DNA of 64,000 bases from assembly GCF_031885415.1 (NCBI RefSeq), contig NZ_CP116871.1, forward strand, positions 2,542,001 through 2,606,000, given 5' to 3'. Shown in pieces: positions 44,245 to 57,400 of the stretch. The position numbers and the translations under genes were made by a program. This DNA is from Microbacterium forte (GTDB lineage: Bacteria; Actinomycetota; Actinomycetes; Actinomycetales; Microbacteriaceae). The notes beneath the pieces are model-generated. The model saw only the letters and a list, made by a program, of their open reading frames with translations, was not told the DNA's origin and made no database searches. Within the stretch, counting starts at the first letter, position 1. Each line of letters begins with the position of its first letter.

Positions 44245-45237
44245 CTAGCGGGCTGTGCTCTCCCGGAAGTGCACGACGTTGCAGTCGACGACCTCTGTGC
44301 GCGGCTCGGCGCCGAGGATGTCGGCCTGAATCAGGCGGGCGGCAGCGCGTCCTCGCGCGGCGGGGCCCGACGAGACGCTCGTGAGTGCGGGGGAGAGGTG
44401 GGCCGAGAGATGGTCGTCGTCGAAGCCGGCGATCGCGAGATCGCGGGGGATGCTGAGGCCGCTCGACCGCGCGAACGACAGCCCGGCGATCGCCATGGTG
44501 TCGTTGGAATAGAGGATGGCGGTCGGGCGATCGGGCAGCGCGAGCAGCTCGGCGGTGCGCTCCCGGCCACTCGAGGCGGTGAAGTCGCCCTCGCGCAGCA
44601 GGGCATCGCCGCCCACGGCATCGGTGTAGGCATCGGCCCGCACGCGCGAGTGCACGTAGTCGAGCGGACCCGAGACATGAGCGATGCGTTCGTGGCCATC
44701 GGCACGCAGGTGAGCGATGATCTCGCGCACGGGCGCATCGTCGTCGGTGCGCACGCACGAGAATCGGGTCGGCTGCTCGTAGGCGCCGACCAGCACCGAA
44801 GGGAGGTCGAGCTCTTCGAGCAGCGGCACGCGCCAGTCGTCGTTCCGCAGGTCGACCAGCAGGGCGCCGTCGGCGCGCCCGTGGCTGAGCGACCGGTAGG
44901 CCCGCTCCTCGGCCGCCCGATCGGGAACGACCTGCAGGATCAGCGCCGTCTCGGTCTCAGCCAGCACCGATTCGACGCCAGCGATGAACGCGGGGAAGAA
45001 CGAGTCGTTGGCGATGACCTCGGGGTCACGGGCCAGCACCACGGCGATCGCATTGGCCTTCTGCGTGGCCAGCGCGCGGGCGCTCTGGCTCGGCACCCAG
45101 TTGAGCTTCTCGGCGGCGGCGAGCACCTTGGCCCTGGTGTCGTCGGAGATGGGCCGCTTGCCGCTCATCGCGTGCGAGACGGTGGCCTTGGTGACGCCGG
45201 CCTCGCGGGCGACGTCGGCGATCGTCGTGCGGCTCAT
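44245..45237 (-). CDS. LacI-family transcriptional repressor
   Basis: A 330-residue regulator. The N-terminal helix-turn-helix (TTIADVAREAGVTKATVSHA) is followed by the hinge (VPSQSARALAT) and a periplasmic-binding-protein-like effector domain. ATG 45237 follows GAGGAGG. It is the first gene of the sugar operon, and two near-identical operators with AACCGGTT cores lie in its promoter, so it represses itself and the transport/enzyme genes until a sugar binds. Confidence 0.94.
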   Translation of the reverse strand: MSRTTIADVAREAGVTKATVSHAMSGKRPISDDTRAKVLAAAEKLNWVPSQSARALATQKANAIAVVLARDPEVIANDSFFPAFIAGVESVLAETETALILQVVPDRAAEERAYRSLSHGRADGALLVDLRNDDWRVPLLEELDLPSVLVGAYEQPTRFSCVRTDDDAPVREIIAHLRADGHERIAHVSGPLDYVHSRVRADAYTDAVGGDALLREGDFTASSGRERTAELLALPDRPTAILYSNDTMAIAGLSFARSSGLSIPRDLAIAGFDDDHLSAHLSPALTSVSSGPAARGRAAARLIQADILGAEPRTEVVDCNVVHFRESTAR

Positions 45238-45286
45238 GCCACCTCCTCGTGGAACTTCCGGGTTGATCCCTGAATACTCGACACGG

Positions 45287-45345
45287 CACGATTTAACCGG
45301 TTTGACGAATGCGGGTGAAGCGAGTGTAAACCGGTTTGACGGATG
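45287..45345 (-). promoter_or_regulatory. Two LacI-type operators
   Basis: Palindromic cores AACCGGTT lie at 45295-45302 and 45329-45336, each followed by TTGACGRATGCGG-like sequence, so the two sites are direct repeats of about 20 bases, 34 bases apart. A central CG is typical of LacI-family operators. Confidence 0.85.
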
Positions 45346-45380
45346 CGGTCAAGAGCGGCGGTCGATCTCAGGGATCCGTG

Positions 45381-46310
45381 TCAGACGAAGGTGACGGTCT
45401 GCTGCAGGCGTGTGCGCACGTCGAACAGCTCGTTGCCGCCGATGGCGCGGGCACCGGGGACTCCCTGGCGCAGCACCATCGCGAGCGCGCTGCGACGCAC
45501 GACGACCACGGGAACGCCGCGGCTGCTGCCGAGCGGGGTGACGGCCTGCGCGAGATCGTCGTCGGGGAGCACCATGATCAGTCCGCCGAACTTCACCCGC
45601 GCGGCCTTGGCCACGGTGCGCATGCGCGAGAGTGCGGCGGTGACGGGCGCGCGTGTGCCCAGACTCGGGCCCGTGATCTCGCCCCGACGGAACCCGACGA
45701 CTCCGCCGAAGTCCTCCGACATGACGCCGTAGAGGCCCGAGGGGCTGAGCACGACATGGTCGAGCTTGTCGTCGGCATCCGCTCCTGTGGCGACGTCGTG
45801 CCACACCGTGAAGCCCATGCCGAGCGCGCTCACCGTGCGGGCGGTCGCCTCTTCGGCGAGAGCATCGGCGAGCAGGCGTCGCAGGTCGCGCGGGGCCGAG
45901 CGCACGAGCGCCGGGTCATAGGGGTCGGGCACCTCGACGCCACGGCCGGCCCATTCGCGGATCAGCGACAGGTAGCGCTCGCGGCGCCAGCCGCCGGGAT
46001 GCCCGTACGAGCGAGCTCGGGGGCGGGTGTCCGTGCGGGCGGCCGACTGCGGTCGCCAGCCGTTCCACTCAGGCTCGGCCGGGATGCCGGGGTGCGCACC
46101 CGAGCGACGGTCGTAGGCGGCGCGGCCCTCGGGGGTGCCGATCAACTCCCATGCTCGCTGCACTTGGATGAAGACGGCCGCGTCTCCGCCCGTATCCGGG
46201 TGGGTCTGCCGCAGGCGCAGGCGATACGCGCGCCGCAGCTCGCCGTCGTCGACGGTCGGGTCCACGCCGAGGATCTCATAGGCGGAAGCCGAGAGCGGGC
46301 TGTCGAACAT
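45381..46310 (-). CDS. DnaJ-domain protein with NERD-like C-terminus
   Basis: A 309-residue protein. A J domain occupies residues 8-68, with the essential HPD at about 37-39 (RQTHPDTGG), which would stimulate an Hsp70. The Gly/Phe and zinc regions of DnaJ are missing. The C-terminal half (LDHVVLSPSGLYGVMSEDF) resembles the core of nuclease-related NERD domains. ATG 46310 follows GAAGGAGAG. The pairing suggests a specialised co-chaperone linked to nucleic acids; that is inference. Confidence 0.8.
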   Translation of the reverse strand: MFDSPLSASAYEILGVDPTVDDGELRRAYRLRLRQTHPDTGGDAAVFIQVQRAWELIGTPEGRAAYDRRSGAHPGIPAEPEWNGWRPQSAARTDTRPRARSYGHPGGWRRERYLSLIREWAGRGVEVPDPYDPALVRSAPRDLRRLLADALAEEATARTVSALGMGFTVWHDVATGADADDKLDHVVLSPSGLYGVMSEDFGGVVGFRRGEITGPSLGTRAPVTAALSRMRTVAKAARVKFGGLIMVLPDDDLAQAVTPLGSSRGVPVVVVRRSALAMVLRQGVPGARAIGGNELFDVRTRLQQTVTFV

Positions 46311-46384
46311 CGCTCTCCTTCCGAGATCGCGGCATCCAGAATATCCGGATGCTGTTGTGGATCAGCCGGGCGCGTCGGCCGGGG

Positions 46385-47038
46385 TCAGGCCGGCACGTCG
46401 ACGACGCGCTCCACGCCGATCACCGGAATCACGGAACCGGCGGATGCCGCTGCGATGTCATCGGCGAGCCGGTCGAGCTCCTGCGCGGGCACCCACACCT
46501 CGAGAGTCGCCAGCGCTGCGTAGCGTGGCTCGCCGAGCGTCGCGCCGTGACGCGGCACCCAGTCGCGCAGAAGGTTGTCGAAGCGTCCGGCATCCGCCTG
46601 CGCGACGTCGATCGTCACCTGGGTCAGAGACTGCCGGTGCACGAGAGATGCGAGATCGAGGGCTTCCGAGACAGCGGTCGAGTAGGCCCGCACGAGCCCG
46701 CCGGCGCCGAGCTTCACGCCGCCGAAGTAGCGGGTCACCACTGCCACGACGTCCGTCAGCTCGCGCCGTCGCAGCACTTCGAGCATCGGCACCCCCGCAG
46801 TGCCGGACGGCTCACCGTCATCCGACGAGCGGGCCTGATCGCCGAGCAGGCCGGTGACCATCGCGCTGCAGTTGTGCCGCGCATCCCACCACTGCTTGCG
46901 CAGGCGTGCGATCACGGCATCCGCGTCCTCGACCGAGGTGACCGGCTCGACGGTCGCGATGAACCGCGACTTCTTGATGATGAGTTCATGCTCCACGGGC
47001 GCGGCGATCGTGGCCGGGTAGGTGCGGGGCGGAGTCAT
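46385..47038 (-). CDS. yigZ: YigZ/IMPACT-family protein
   Basis: A 217-residue protein of the widely conserved YigZ (UPF0029/IMPACT) family. The N-terminal domain has KKSRFIA and SDDGEPSGTAGVPML (about residues 65-79), and VTRYFGGVKLGAGGLVRAY is the family signature. A ferredoxin-like C-terminal domain completes it. Function is not settled; links to translation control and RNA exist. A TAGTCT element seven bases before the ATG suggests a leaderless mRNA. Confidence 0.94.
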   Translation of the reverse strand: MTPPRTYPATIAAPVEHELIIKKSRFIATVEPVTSVEDADAVIARLRKQWWDARHNCSAMVTGLLGDQARSSDDGEPSGTAGVPMLEVLRRRELTDVVAVVTRYFGGVKLGAGGLVRAYSTAVSEALDLASLVHRQSLTQVTIDVAQADAGRFDNLLRDWVPRHGATLGEPRYAALATLEVWVPAQELDRLADDIAAASAGSVIPVIGVERVVDVPA

Positions 47039-47045
47039 CCGCCTC

Positions 47046-47051
47046 AGACTA
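47046..47051 (-). promoter_or_regulatory. Leaderless-type -10 element (TAGTCT)
   Basis: On the minus strand TAGTCT lies seven bases before the yigZ start codon at 47038. Confidence 0.5.
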
Positions 47052-47081
47052 CCCAGCGCACGCCGCTGCTCAGCGGTCGAC

Positions 47082-49732
<2,651 letters not shown>

Positions 49733-49762
49733 ATCCCCCCAGTTCTGCGAGCCGCTCCCACC

Positions 49763-51241
49763 ATGGCCACCTCTCTCACCACGGGCCGCCCGTGGCGTGT
49801 CATCCTGTCGTTCTCGATCCCCCTGCTGCTCGGCAATGTCGTGCAGCAGATGTACCAGTTCGCCGATGCCGTCGTCGTCGGCCGGCACCTCGGCGTCGAG
49901 TCCCTCGCCGCCGTCGGCGCGACCGGCAGCCTGCTGTTCCTGCTGATCGGCTTCGCCTGGGGCCTGACGAGCGGTTTCGCTATCCCGATCGCGCAGGCGT
50001 TCGGCGCGGGAGACGGCGCAGCGGTGCGTCGCTCGGTCGCGACGGGCGTGATCCTGACCGGCATCACGAGCGTGGTGCTCACGATCGTCGCGCCGCTGAT
50101 CGCGGCGCCGACGCTCGCCCTGCTGCAGACGCCTGACGAGCTCATGGCCGAGGCGACGATCTTCACGCAGATCAGCTTCATCGGCGCCAGCGCGACGATG
50201 TTCTTCAACTTCCTCTCGGCGATCATCCGTGCCATCGGCGACTCGCGCACGCCGCTGATCTTCCTCACGGTGTCGTGTGCGCTCAACGTCGGCCTCGTGA
50301 TCCTCATGGTCGGCCCGCTCGACTGGGGCGTGGCGGGTGCGGCTCTCGCGACCGTCGTCGCCCAGGCCGTGTCGGTCGTGCTGTGCCTCGAGTTCGTGCG
50401 TCGCCGGCTGCCGATGCTGCACCTGCGTCGTGCCGACTGGCGCGTCACCCGCGACGACATCCGAGAGCACCTGCGCCTCGGCCTGCCGATGGGCTTCCAG
50501 GCGTCGATCATCGCGATCGGCACGCTCGTCGTGCAGGTGGCCCTCAACACCCTCGGCTCCGAGGCCGTCGCCGCCTACACGACGGCGTCTCGTGTCGACG
50601 GCCTCGCCGTAGCCTTCCTCTCGTCGCTGGGTCTCGCCTCGTCGATGTACACGGCGCAGAACCTGGGCGGACGCCGACCCGACCGCATCCGCCGCGGTGT
50701 CGTGGAGGGCACCTGGATGGCGATCGCCGCCGGCATCGCGCTCGGAGGCGTCATCATCGCGTTCGGGGCGCCACTGGTGCGGCTGTTCGTCGGCGAGGGC
50801 GCGGCGGCGGATGGGGTCGTCGAACTCGCGCACCTCATGCTGATCATCAACGGATGCGGATACTGGGCACTCGGCGTGCTGTTCGTGCTCCGTGGTGCGC
50901 TGCAGGGCCTCGGCCACACCCTGGTGCCCACCGTCACGGGTGTGATCGAGCTGGTGATGCGCGTGGGCGCCGCCATCGTGCTCGGCGCGCTCATCGGCTT
51001 CGAGGGCGTCGCGCTCAGCAACCCTCTCGCGTGGCTCGGCGCGATCGTGCTGCTGGTGCCGGCGTACGTGCGTGCGCACCGGTCGCTCGGCCGCATGCGC
51101 GTCGACCCCGTCGAGGCCACGGAGACCTCGGCGATGGCGATCATCGGACCCACCGACGGCTCGATGGTCGTGGACGCGGTCGTCACCCAGCCGGTGCGAG
51201 TGATCAGGACCTCGCGTTTCGCGCGGTTGACGCGCCGCTGA
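49763..51241 (+). CDS. MATE-family efflux transporter
   Basis: A 492-residue exporter with 12 hydrophobic helices in two similar halves. The first half starts LSFSIPLLLGNVVQQMYQFAD, split here as LSFSIPLLLGNVVQ and MYQFADAVVVGRHLG, a typical MATE N-terminus; the second half has LGLPMGFQASIIAIG. MATE proteins expel cationic drugs or metabolites against Na+ or H+ uptake. Start ATG 49763. A 40-residue C-terminal tail is longer than usual. It diverges from the amino-acid permease. Confidence 0.93.
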   Translation: MATSLTTGRPWRVILSFSIPLLLGNVVQQMYQFADAVVVGRHLGVESLAAVGATGSLLFLLIGFAWGLTSGFAIPIAQAFGAGDGAAVRRSVATGVILTGITSVVLTIVAPLIAAPTLALLQTPDELMAEATIFTQISFIGASATMFFNFLSAIIRAIGDSRTPLIFLTVSCALNVGLVILMVGPLDWGVAGAALATVVAQAVSVVLCLEFVRRRLPMLHLRRADWRVTRDDIREHLRLGLPMGFQASIIAIGTLVVQVALNTLGSEAVAAYTTASRVDGLAVAFLSSLGLASSMYTAQNLGGRRPDRIRRGVVEGTWMAIAAGIALGGVIIAFGAPLVRLFVGEGAAADGVVELAHLMLIINGCGYWALGVLFVLRGALQGLGHTLVPTVTGVIELVMRVGAAIVLGALIGFEGVALSNPLAWLGAIVLLVPAYVRAHRSLGRMRVDPVEATETSAMAIIGPTDGSMVVDAVVTQPVRVIRTSRFARLTRR

Positions 51242-51345
51242 ACAGCTCGTCACAGTTGCAGAACATCATCCTTGAGATGGATGCCCGGCATGCCGACACT
51301 TCGTAATGTTGGTGATGCGGAGATTCCGCAGACCGGGGGGTCGTG

Positions 51346-51756
51346 ATGACATCGTCAAGGGTGGCAAGCGAACTGGCATCGATTCTGGTGCCGATCGGAG
51401 TGGTGGGGGCTGTGCTCGCAGCGCTGTGTGCGCTCATCGCAGGAATCGCGGTCATGCGCGGAGCGGCGGGTCTTGCCGGCGGAGCGGTCGGTCTGTGGAT
51501 TCCGAGCGCGATGCTCAGCTCCACGGCATCGTTCGCGAATCAGTGGACGCCGCTGCTGATCTCAGGCGCCGCGCTCGTCGCGATGCTGGTGATCGGAGCA
51601 GTGGGTCGCGGCATCGTGAACACGGGTGAGCCGGCACGAGAAGCCGCCCGCGCCGCCCGCGTCCAGGCACTCATCGACGCACCGGACCCGGTCGTCGTGC
51701 CGCGCGGCACGACGGTGACGCCGAGCACAGGCTCTCAGCCCGCGCTGGCAGGCTGA
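51346..51756 (+). CDS. Small membrane protein of unknown function
   Basis: A 136-residue protein with two to three hydrophobic helices (about 10-35, 38-55 and 68-85) and a soluble C-terminal tail rich in Ala, Arg, Pro and Thr. I chose ATG 51346, with GGGGGG seven bases upstream; the GTG one codon earlier is possible. I recognise no family. It follows the MATE gene by about 100 bases and converges with the acyl-CoA synthetase gene. Confidence 0.7.
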   Translation: MTSSRVASELASILVPIGVVGAVLAALCALIAGIAVMRGAAGLAGGAVGLWIPSAMLSSTASFANQWTPLLISGAALVAMLVIGAVGRGIVNTGEPAREAARAARVQALIDAPDPVVVPRGTTVTPSTGSQPALAG

Positions 51757-51763
51757 GAGCTCG

Positions 51764-53473
51764 TCAGCGGTAGTCGCGGTCGCGGTGCTGTGCGGCCTCG
51801 TCTCCTGAGGTCACGCGCTCGGCCTCTCTGGCGCGCAGCTCGACGCGGCGGATCTTGCCCGAGATCGTCTTGGGCAGCTCGGGAACGAACTCGATGATCC
51901 GCACCCAGAGGTGCGACGACAGGCGGTCGTGGGCGTAGGCGAAGATCGAGCGGGCGGCGTCGGCTTCGGCTCCGACCGCGTCGGGGTGCAGGCACACGTA
52001 CGCCTTCGGAACCGCGAGTCGCGTCGGGTCGGGGCTCGGGATCACCGCCGCCTCGATCACGAGGTCGTGCTCCAGCAGCACCGATTCGAGCTCGAACGGC
52101 GAGATCTTGTAGTCGGAGGCCTTGAACACGTCGTCCGCCCGGCCGATGTAGGTCAGGTATCCGTCGGCATCCCGCTGGGCGATGTCTCCGGTGTGGTGGA
52201 AGCCGCCGACGCGGGATTCGGCCGTCTTGTCCGGATCGTCGTAGTACCCGGCCATGAGCCCGACCGGAGGGTGGGCCAGGTCGAGCGCGATCTCGCCCTC
52301 GTGCTCGGCGATCTCTCCGGTGGCGGGGTCGAGCAGCACGACCGGGTACCCGGGCAACGGGCGTCCCATGGAGCCGACCTTCACGACCTGACCGGGAGAA
52401 TTGCCCACACAAGCCGTCATCTCGGTCTGCCCGAAGCCGTCGCGGATCGTGCCGCCCCACGCCGCGCGCACCCGGTCGATGACCTCGGGGTTCAGCGGCT
52501 CGCCCGCTCCGACCAGCTCCCGCGGCGGGTGGGTGAGTCGCGCGAGGTCGGCCTGGATCAGCATCCGCCACACCGTCGGCGGAGCGCAGAACGTGGAGAC
52601 GTGGTGGGTGTCCATGACCTGCATCAGGGTGTTCGCGTCGAACCGGTCGTAGTTGTAGACGAACACCGTCGCCTCGGCGAGGAACGGCGAGTAGAAGCTC
52701 GACCACGCATGCTTCGCCCAGCCGGGTGACGAGATGTTGAGGTGCACGTCATCGGGTCGCACGCCCAGCCACCACATGGTCGACAGGTGTCCGACGGGAT
52801 ACGAGACGTGCGTGTGCTGCACGAGCTTCGGGCGGCTGGTCGTGCCGCTCGTGAAGTAGAGCAGGGCCGTGTCGTCGGCCGGTGTGGCGGCGTCGGGCTC
52901 GAAGGCCGCAGGGGCGTCGGACGAGCCGTCGAAGCGCGTCCATTCGGCGGGGATGCCGTCGCCCACGCCGATGCGCAGCACGTCGGCGTCGATGTCGGCG
53001 ATGCGCTCGGCGAGGCTGCCGAGCGTGACGATCGTGCGGGCCCGGCCGTGCTCGACGCGGTAGGCGAGGTCGGATGCCGAGAGCAGGGTCGACGTCGGAA
53101 TCGACACCGCGCCGATCTTGGTGATGGCGAGCATCACCTCCCACAGCTCGATGGTGTTGCCGAGCATCACGATGACGTGGTCGCCTCGACGGATGCCGAG
53201 GTCGGTCAGCCAGGCCGCGACCTGATCCGAGCGGGACGACAGCTCTCCGTATGTCCACGACTCGAGACTGAGATCGGCCGAGACGATCTGCACGGCCGGG
53301 CGGTCGGGCGTCTCGCCCGCGATGACGTCGAACCACTCGAGCGCGAAGTTGAACTCCGTGGGCGTCGGCCAGACGAACCCGTCTCGCGCCGCCGCGTAGT
53401 CGGTGGCATTCGCGAAGAGGAAGTCGCGCATCTCTCTGATCGCGGACGTGGCTGCGGTGGCGCTGCGGCTCAT
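51764..53473 (-). CDS. Acyl-CoA synthetase (AMP-binding, MACS-like)
   Basis: A 569-residue adenylate-forming enzyme that activates a carboxylic acid with ATP and CoA. The phosphate loop YFTSGTTSRPK (about residues 207-217), GQTEMTACVG, the adenine-binding GDIAQRDADGYLTYIGR and the catalytic Lys in KTISGKIRR are present. ATG 53473 follows AAGGGAGC. The N-terminal part and overall length resemble the medium-chain acyl/acetoacetyl-CoA synthetase group. Next to Lrp and a Cys/Met PLP enzyme, it may handle 2-oxo- or acyl products of amino-acid breakdown (inference). Confidence 0.92.
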   Translation of the reverse strand: MSRSATAATSAIREMRDFLFANATDYAAARDGFVWPTPTEFNFALEWFDVIAGETPDRPAVQIVSADLSLESWTYGELSSRSDQVAAWLTDLGIRRGDHVIVMLGNTIELWEVMLAITKIGAVSIPTSTLLSASDLAYRVEHGRARTIVTLGSLAERIADIDADVLRIGVGDGIPAEWTRFDGSSDAPAAFEPDAATPADDTALLYFTSGTTSRPKLVQHTHVSYPVGHLSTMWWLGVRPDDVHLNISSPGWAKHAWSSFYSPFLAEATVFVYNYDRFDANTLMQVMDTHHVSTFCAPPTVWRMLIQADLARLTHPPRELVGAGEPLNPEVIDRVRAAWGGTIRDGFGQTEMTACVGNSPGQVVKVGSMGRPLPGYPVVLLDPATGEIAEHEGEIALDLAHPPVGLMAGYYDDPDKTAESRVGGFHHTGDIAQRDADGYLTYIGRADDVFKASDYKISPFELESVLLEHDLVIEAAVIPSPDPTRLAVPKAYVCLHPDAVGAEADAARSIFAYAHDRLSSHLWVRIIEFVPELPKTISGKIRRVELRAREAERVTSGDEAAQHRDRDYR

Positions 53474-53522
53474 TCTGGGCTCCCTTGCTCGGCAGACGTG
53501 TCCATCCTCGCCCACGATCCGC

Positions 53523-53990
53523 TCAGCGCGCGAGCAGGCCGGCGCCGTCGCGGAGCTCGAACACCAGCTGCGTCTCGGTGCCGCGGACGACGGGGTGGAT
53601 CGTGATGTGCTCGAGCACGATGTCGCGCAGAGCGGTGGCATCCTGCACCGCGACGTGCACGAGGAAGTCGTCGACGCCCGCGACGTGGAACACCTGCAGC
53701 ACCCGCGGGATGGCCGCCAGCGCGTCGAAGAGCGTGGTGACCTTGGGGCCCGTGTGATTCGCGAGGCGCACCTTGATGATCGCCTGCAGGGGCAGTCCGA
53801 GAGCCGATCCGTCGACCCGGATCCGGGTGTCGCGGATGATCCCGCGCTCGCGCAGTGCGCGCACGCGGTGCGCGCATGTCGACTCGGCGAGACCCAGCCC
53901 GTGCGCGAGCGCCTTGTTCGTGACCTCGGCGTCGCGGGTGAGGACGGCGAGGATCTCGAGATCGATCTCGTCGAGCTGTGCTTTCGCCAA
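53523..53990 (-). CDS. Lrp/AsnC-family regulator
   Basis: A 155-residue regulator with a helix-turn-helix (LDEIDLEILAVLTRDAE, then NKALAHGLGLAESTCAHRV) and a C-terminal RAM ligand domain. I chose TTG 53990 because AGGAGG lies exactly eight bases upstream and the product then starts MAKAQLDEIDL as in the family. The GTG nine bases earlier sits on the ribosome site itself. It diverges from the PLP enzyme, its likely target. Confidence 0.93.
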   Translation of the reverse strand: MAKAQLDEIDLEILAVLTRDAEVTNKALAHGLGLAESTCAHRVRALRERGIIRDTRIRVDGSALGLPLQAIIKVRLANHTGPKVTTLFDALAAIPRVLQVFHVAGVDDFLVHVAVQDATALRDIVLEHITIHPVVRGTETQLVFELRDGAGLLAR

Positions 53991-54103
53991 TGCCCGCACC
54001 TCCTGGTATCGCCTCTTTGCTCAGAATATCGAGAACGAGCCAGAATCCGACGGATACTGTCGAATCCCTGCGCATCCATCGCGCTTCGGGCAACGTGGCA
54101 GAC

Positions 54104-55318
<1,215 letters not shown>

Positions 55319-55463
55319 GGTCGCGACGTTTGTCGAACAGCTACAAGGAACTGAGTCTCACTATGAACGGGATCTAGTTCCGAGGAGCAAACCTGTGCGA
55401 ATCCTGAGAGCCCGCCCATACACTCGCCGGTGGCAACGACGCCACTGACCCCGGGAGTCCTCA

Positions 55464-57260
55464 ATGACGAGTGCAAAGCCCCACGCGCACGGAATCGGAA
55501 TGCGCATAGCCGTGATCGTGCTCAGCCTGCTGCTGGCCGCGATGGTGATCCTGTTCTTCCTGACCACGGGCAAGATCGCGGCCGGTGCCGCGGAACTCGC
55601 CGACGGCACCACCACCGCACGAGACGGCTCGGCCGACCTCGCCGCAGGTGCCGGTGATCTCTCTGCGGGCGCCGACGAGCTCGCCGCCGGCACGGAGCAG
55701 CTCGCGGCGGGAGCGACGAGCGCCCACGTCGGCTCCGAGAAGGTCGCCACGGGTGCGCAGAGCGCCTCCACCGGCGCCGCCGCGCTCGCCGTAGGTGCCG
55801 ACACTCTCGCGATCGGCGCCTCGAACGCCGCGTCCGGGGCTGCTCGGCTGAGCGCCGGAGCACTGTCGGCGCTCACAGGCGCCGAGCGTCTCGAATCGGG
55901 ACTCACGACGGCGGATGCCGGTGTGCAGTCTGCGCTCGACGGTGCGCAGAAGGTCTCGGCCGGTGCGCAGCAGATCGACTCAGGAGCCCGGGCCGCACTC
56001 GACGGCGCTCAGCAGGTGGCCGCAGGAACGCAGCAGGTCGACGGCGGAGCCCAGTCGCTCGTCGACGGCGCTCAGGACCTCACGACGGGCGCGCTGCAGG
56101 TCGACGCGGGAGCCCAGTCGGTGCTCGACGGGGCGACGAATCTCGCTGCCGGGGTCGCCGGCGCACACCAGGTCGCGGGGCAGGTGCTCGGCGGGGCGAA
56201 CCAGCTCAGCTCGACGATCACCGGCGCCGTGACGCCGCAGCTTCAGGCGCTCGCCAGCCCGGAGAACGCCGCGGCGATCACCGAGGCGGCCAACGGTGCC
56301 CCCGCGAACGCGCAGCAGCTGGCCGATGCGCTCTCCCAGCTCGCTGCGGCAGACCCGACGAACGCGCAGATGCAGCAGCTCGCTGCTCTCGCCGCCGGAG
56401 TGGATGCTCAGGTCGACGGAATCGCCGGAGCGGCCGCCGCGGCACCCGTGCTCGCGCAGGGGACGATCCAGGCCGCCGCCGGAGCGCAGCTGGTCGCCGG
56501 CGGTGCGAATGCGCTGGTCAACGGCGATGCGGCGCAGGGATGGCCGGGAACGGTCGCGCTGGCAGACCCGACCGCAGGGGCCCCGGCATTCGTCGTGGGG
56601 GTGCAGCAGCTGAAGGCCGGCACTTCCGGTCTCGCCGCCGGCGCCTCGACGCTCGAGTCCGGTGTGGGCACGCTCAAGGCAGGCGCCTCAGCGGTATCCG
56701 CCGGTGCGTTGAAGCTCGCCGACGGCGTGCAGCCACTGAGCGACGGAGCCTCGCAGCTTTCGGGAGGCGCGCTCGCGCTGGCCACGGGACTGCAGCCTCT
56801 GAAGGCGGGCACCGCAGAGCTGTGGGCCGGCGCGGATCGGCTCGCCGCTGGTCTCGACACTCTCGCCGATGGCGCCGTGTCGCTGCAGGACGGTTCGGCG
56901 CGACTCAGCGCCGGTGCGGCCAGCCTCGACGAGGGCGCGACCGCGCTGGCCGAGGGCACCGAGACGCTGAAGGTCGGTGCGTCAGACCTGAGCACCGGCG
57001 TCGGCGAGCTCTCCGAGGGTGCTGCCACTGTGGCCGAAGGCACCGGCGAACTGGCGGAGGGCGGTGACAAGCTCGAGGCGGGTGCATCGGAACTCGCAGA
57101 CGGCAACGGCCTGATCGCCGACGGCTCCGGCACGCTCGCGACCGCGACGGCGGGCGCTGCGCCGTCGATGCTGCCCTGGATGCTCGTCGTCACGCTGGCA
57201 GGACTCATCGCGGTCGGCTTCTGGATCGGCCACCGCGTCAGTCACCGTCGGAACGTCTGA
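55464..57260 (+). CDS. Long repetitive coil membrane protein (YhgE/Pip-like repeats)
   Basis: A 598-residue protein. After a short start comes one membrane helix (about 14-35), then some 500 residues dominated by seven-residue repeats of the form GAxxLxxGA (for example GAQQVDGGAQSLVDGAQ), and finally a second membrane helix (about 570-588) with a basic end. Such repeats are seen in YhgE/Pip and related envelope proteins and probably form a long stalk or beta/alpha coil outside the cell, tethered at both ends. Around residues 250-300 the repeat is broken by a Gln/Asn/Ala segment. I know no function. Start ATG 55464. Confidence 0.78.
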   Translation: MTSAKPHAHGIGMRIAVIVLSLLLAAMVILFFLTTGKIAAGAAELADGTTTARDGSADLAAGAGDLSAGADELAAGTEQLAAGATSAHVGSEKVATGAQSASTGAAALAVGADTLAIGASNAASGAARLSAGALSALTGAERLESGLTTADAGVQSALDGAQKVSAGAQQIDSGARAALDGAQQVAAGTQQVDGGAQSLVDGAQDLTTGALQVDAGAQSVLDGATNLAAGVAGAHQVAGQVLGGANQLSSTITGAVTPQLQALASPENAAAITEAANGAPANAQQLADALSQLAAADPTNAQMQQLAALAAGVDAQVDGIAGAAAAAPVLAQGTIQAAAGAQLVAGGANALVNGDAAQGWPGTVALADPTAGAPAFVVGVQQLKAGTSGLAAGASTLESGVGTLKAGASAVSAGALKLADGVQPLSDGASQLSGGALALATGLQPLKAGTAELWAGADRLAAGLDTLADGAVSLQDGSARLSAGAASLDEGATALAEGTETLKVGASDLSTGVGELSEGAATVAEGTGELAEGGDKLEAGASELADGNGLIADGSGTLATATAGAAPSMLPWMLVVTLAGLIAVGFWIGHRVSHRRNV

Positions 57261-57289
57261 GCGGCATCCCGGACTGACGCCGCACGCAT

Positions 57290-57358
57290 CGAAGGAGACC
57301 TCTCGTTCCGAAGGACCCGATCCGCACGATCGTCCTTCGATACGGGAGATCTCCTTCG
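57290..57358. repeat. Nested inverted repeat, GGAGA family
   Basis: CGAAGGAGA (57290-57298) pairs with TCTCCTTCG (57350-57358). Inside it, CGAAGGAC (57309-57316) pairs with GTCCTTCG (57332-57339). Placed between the converging coil-protein and thioesterase genes, it can also terminate transcription. It resembles the repeats at 18126 and 22752. Confidence 0.75.
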
Positions 57359-57400
57359 GCGCGCGTGAGACGCAGGGCGAGAGGATGCCGGAGCCTGGCT

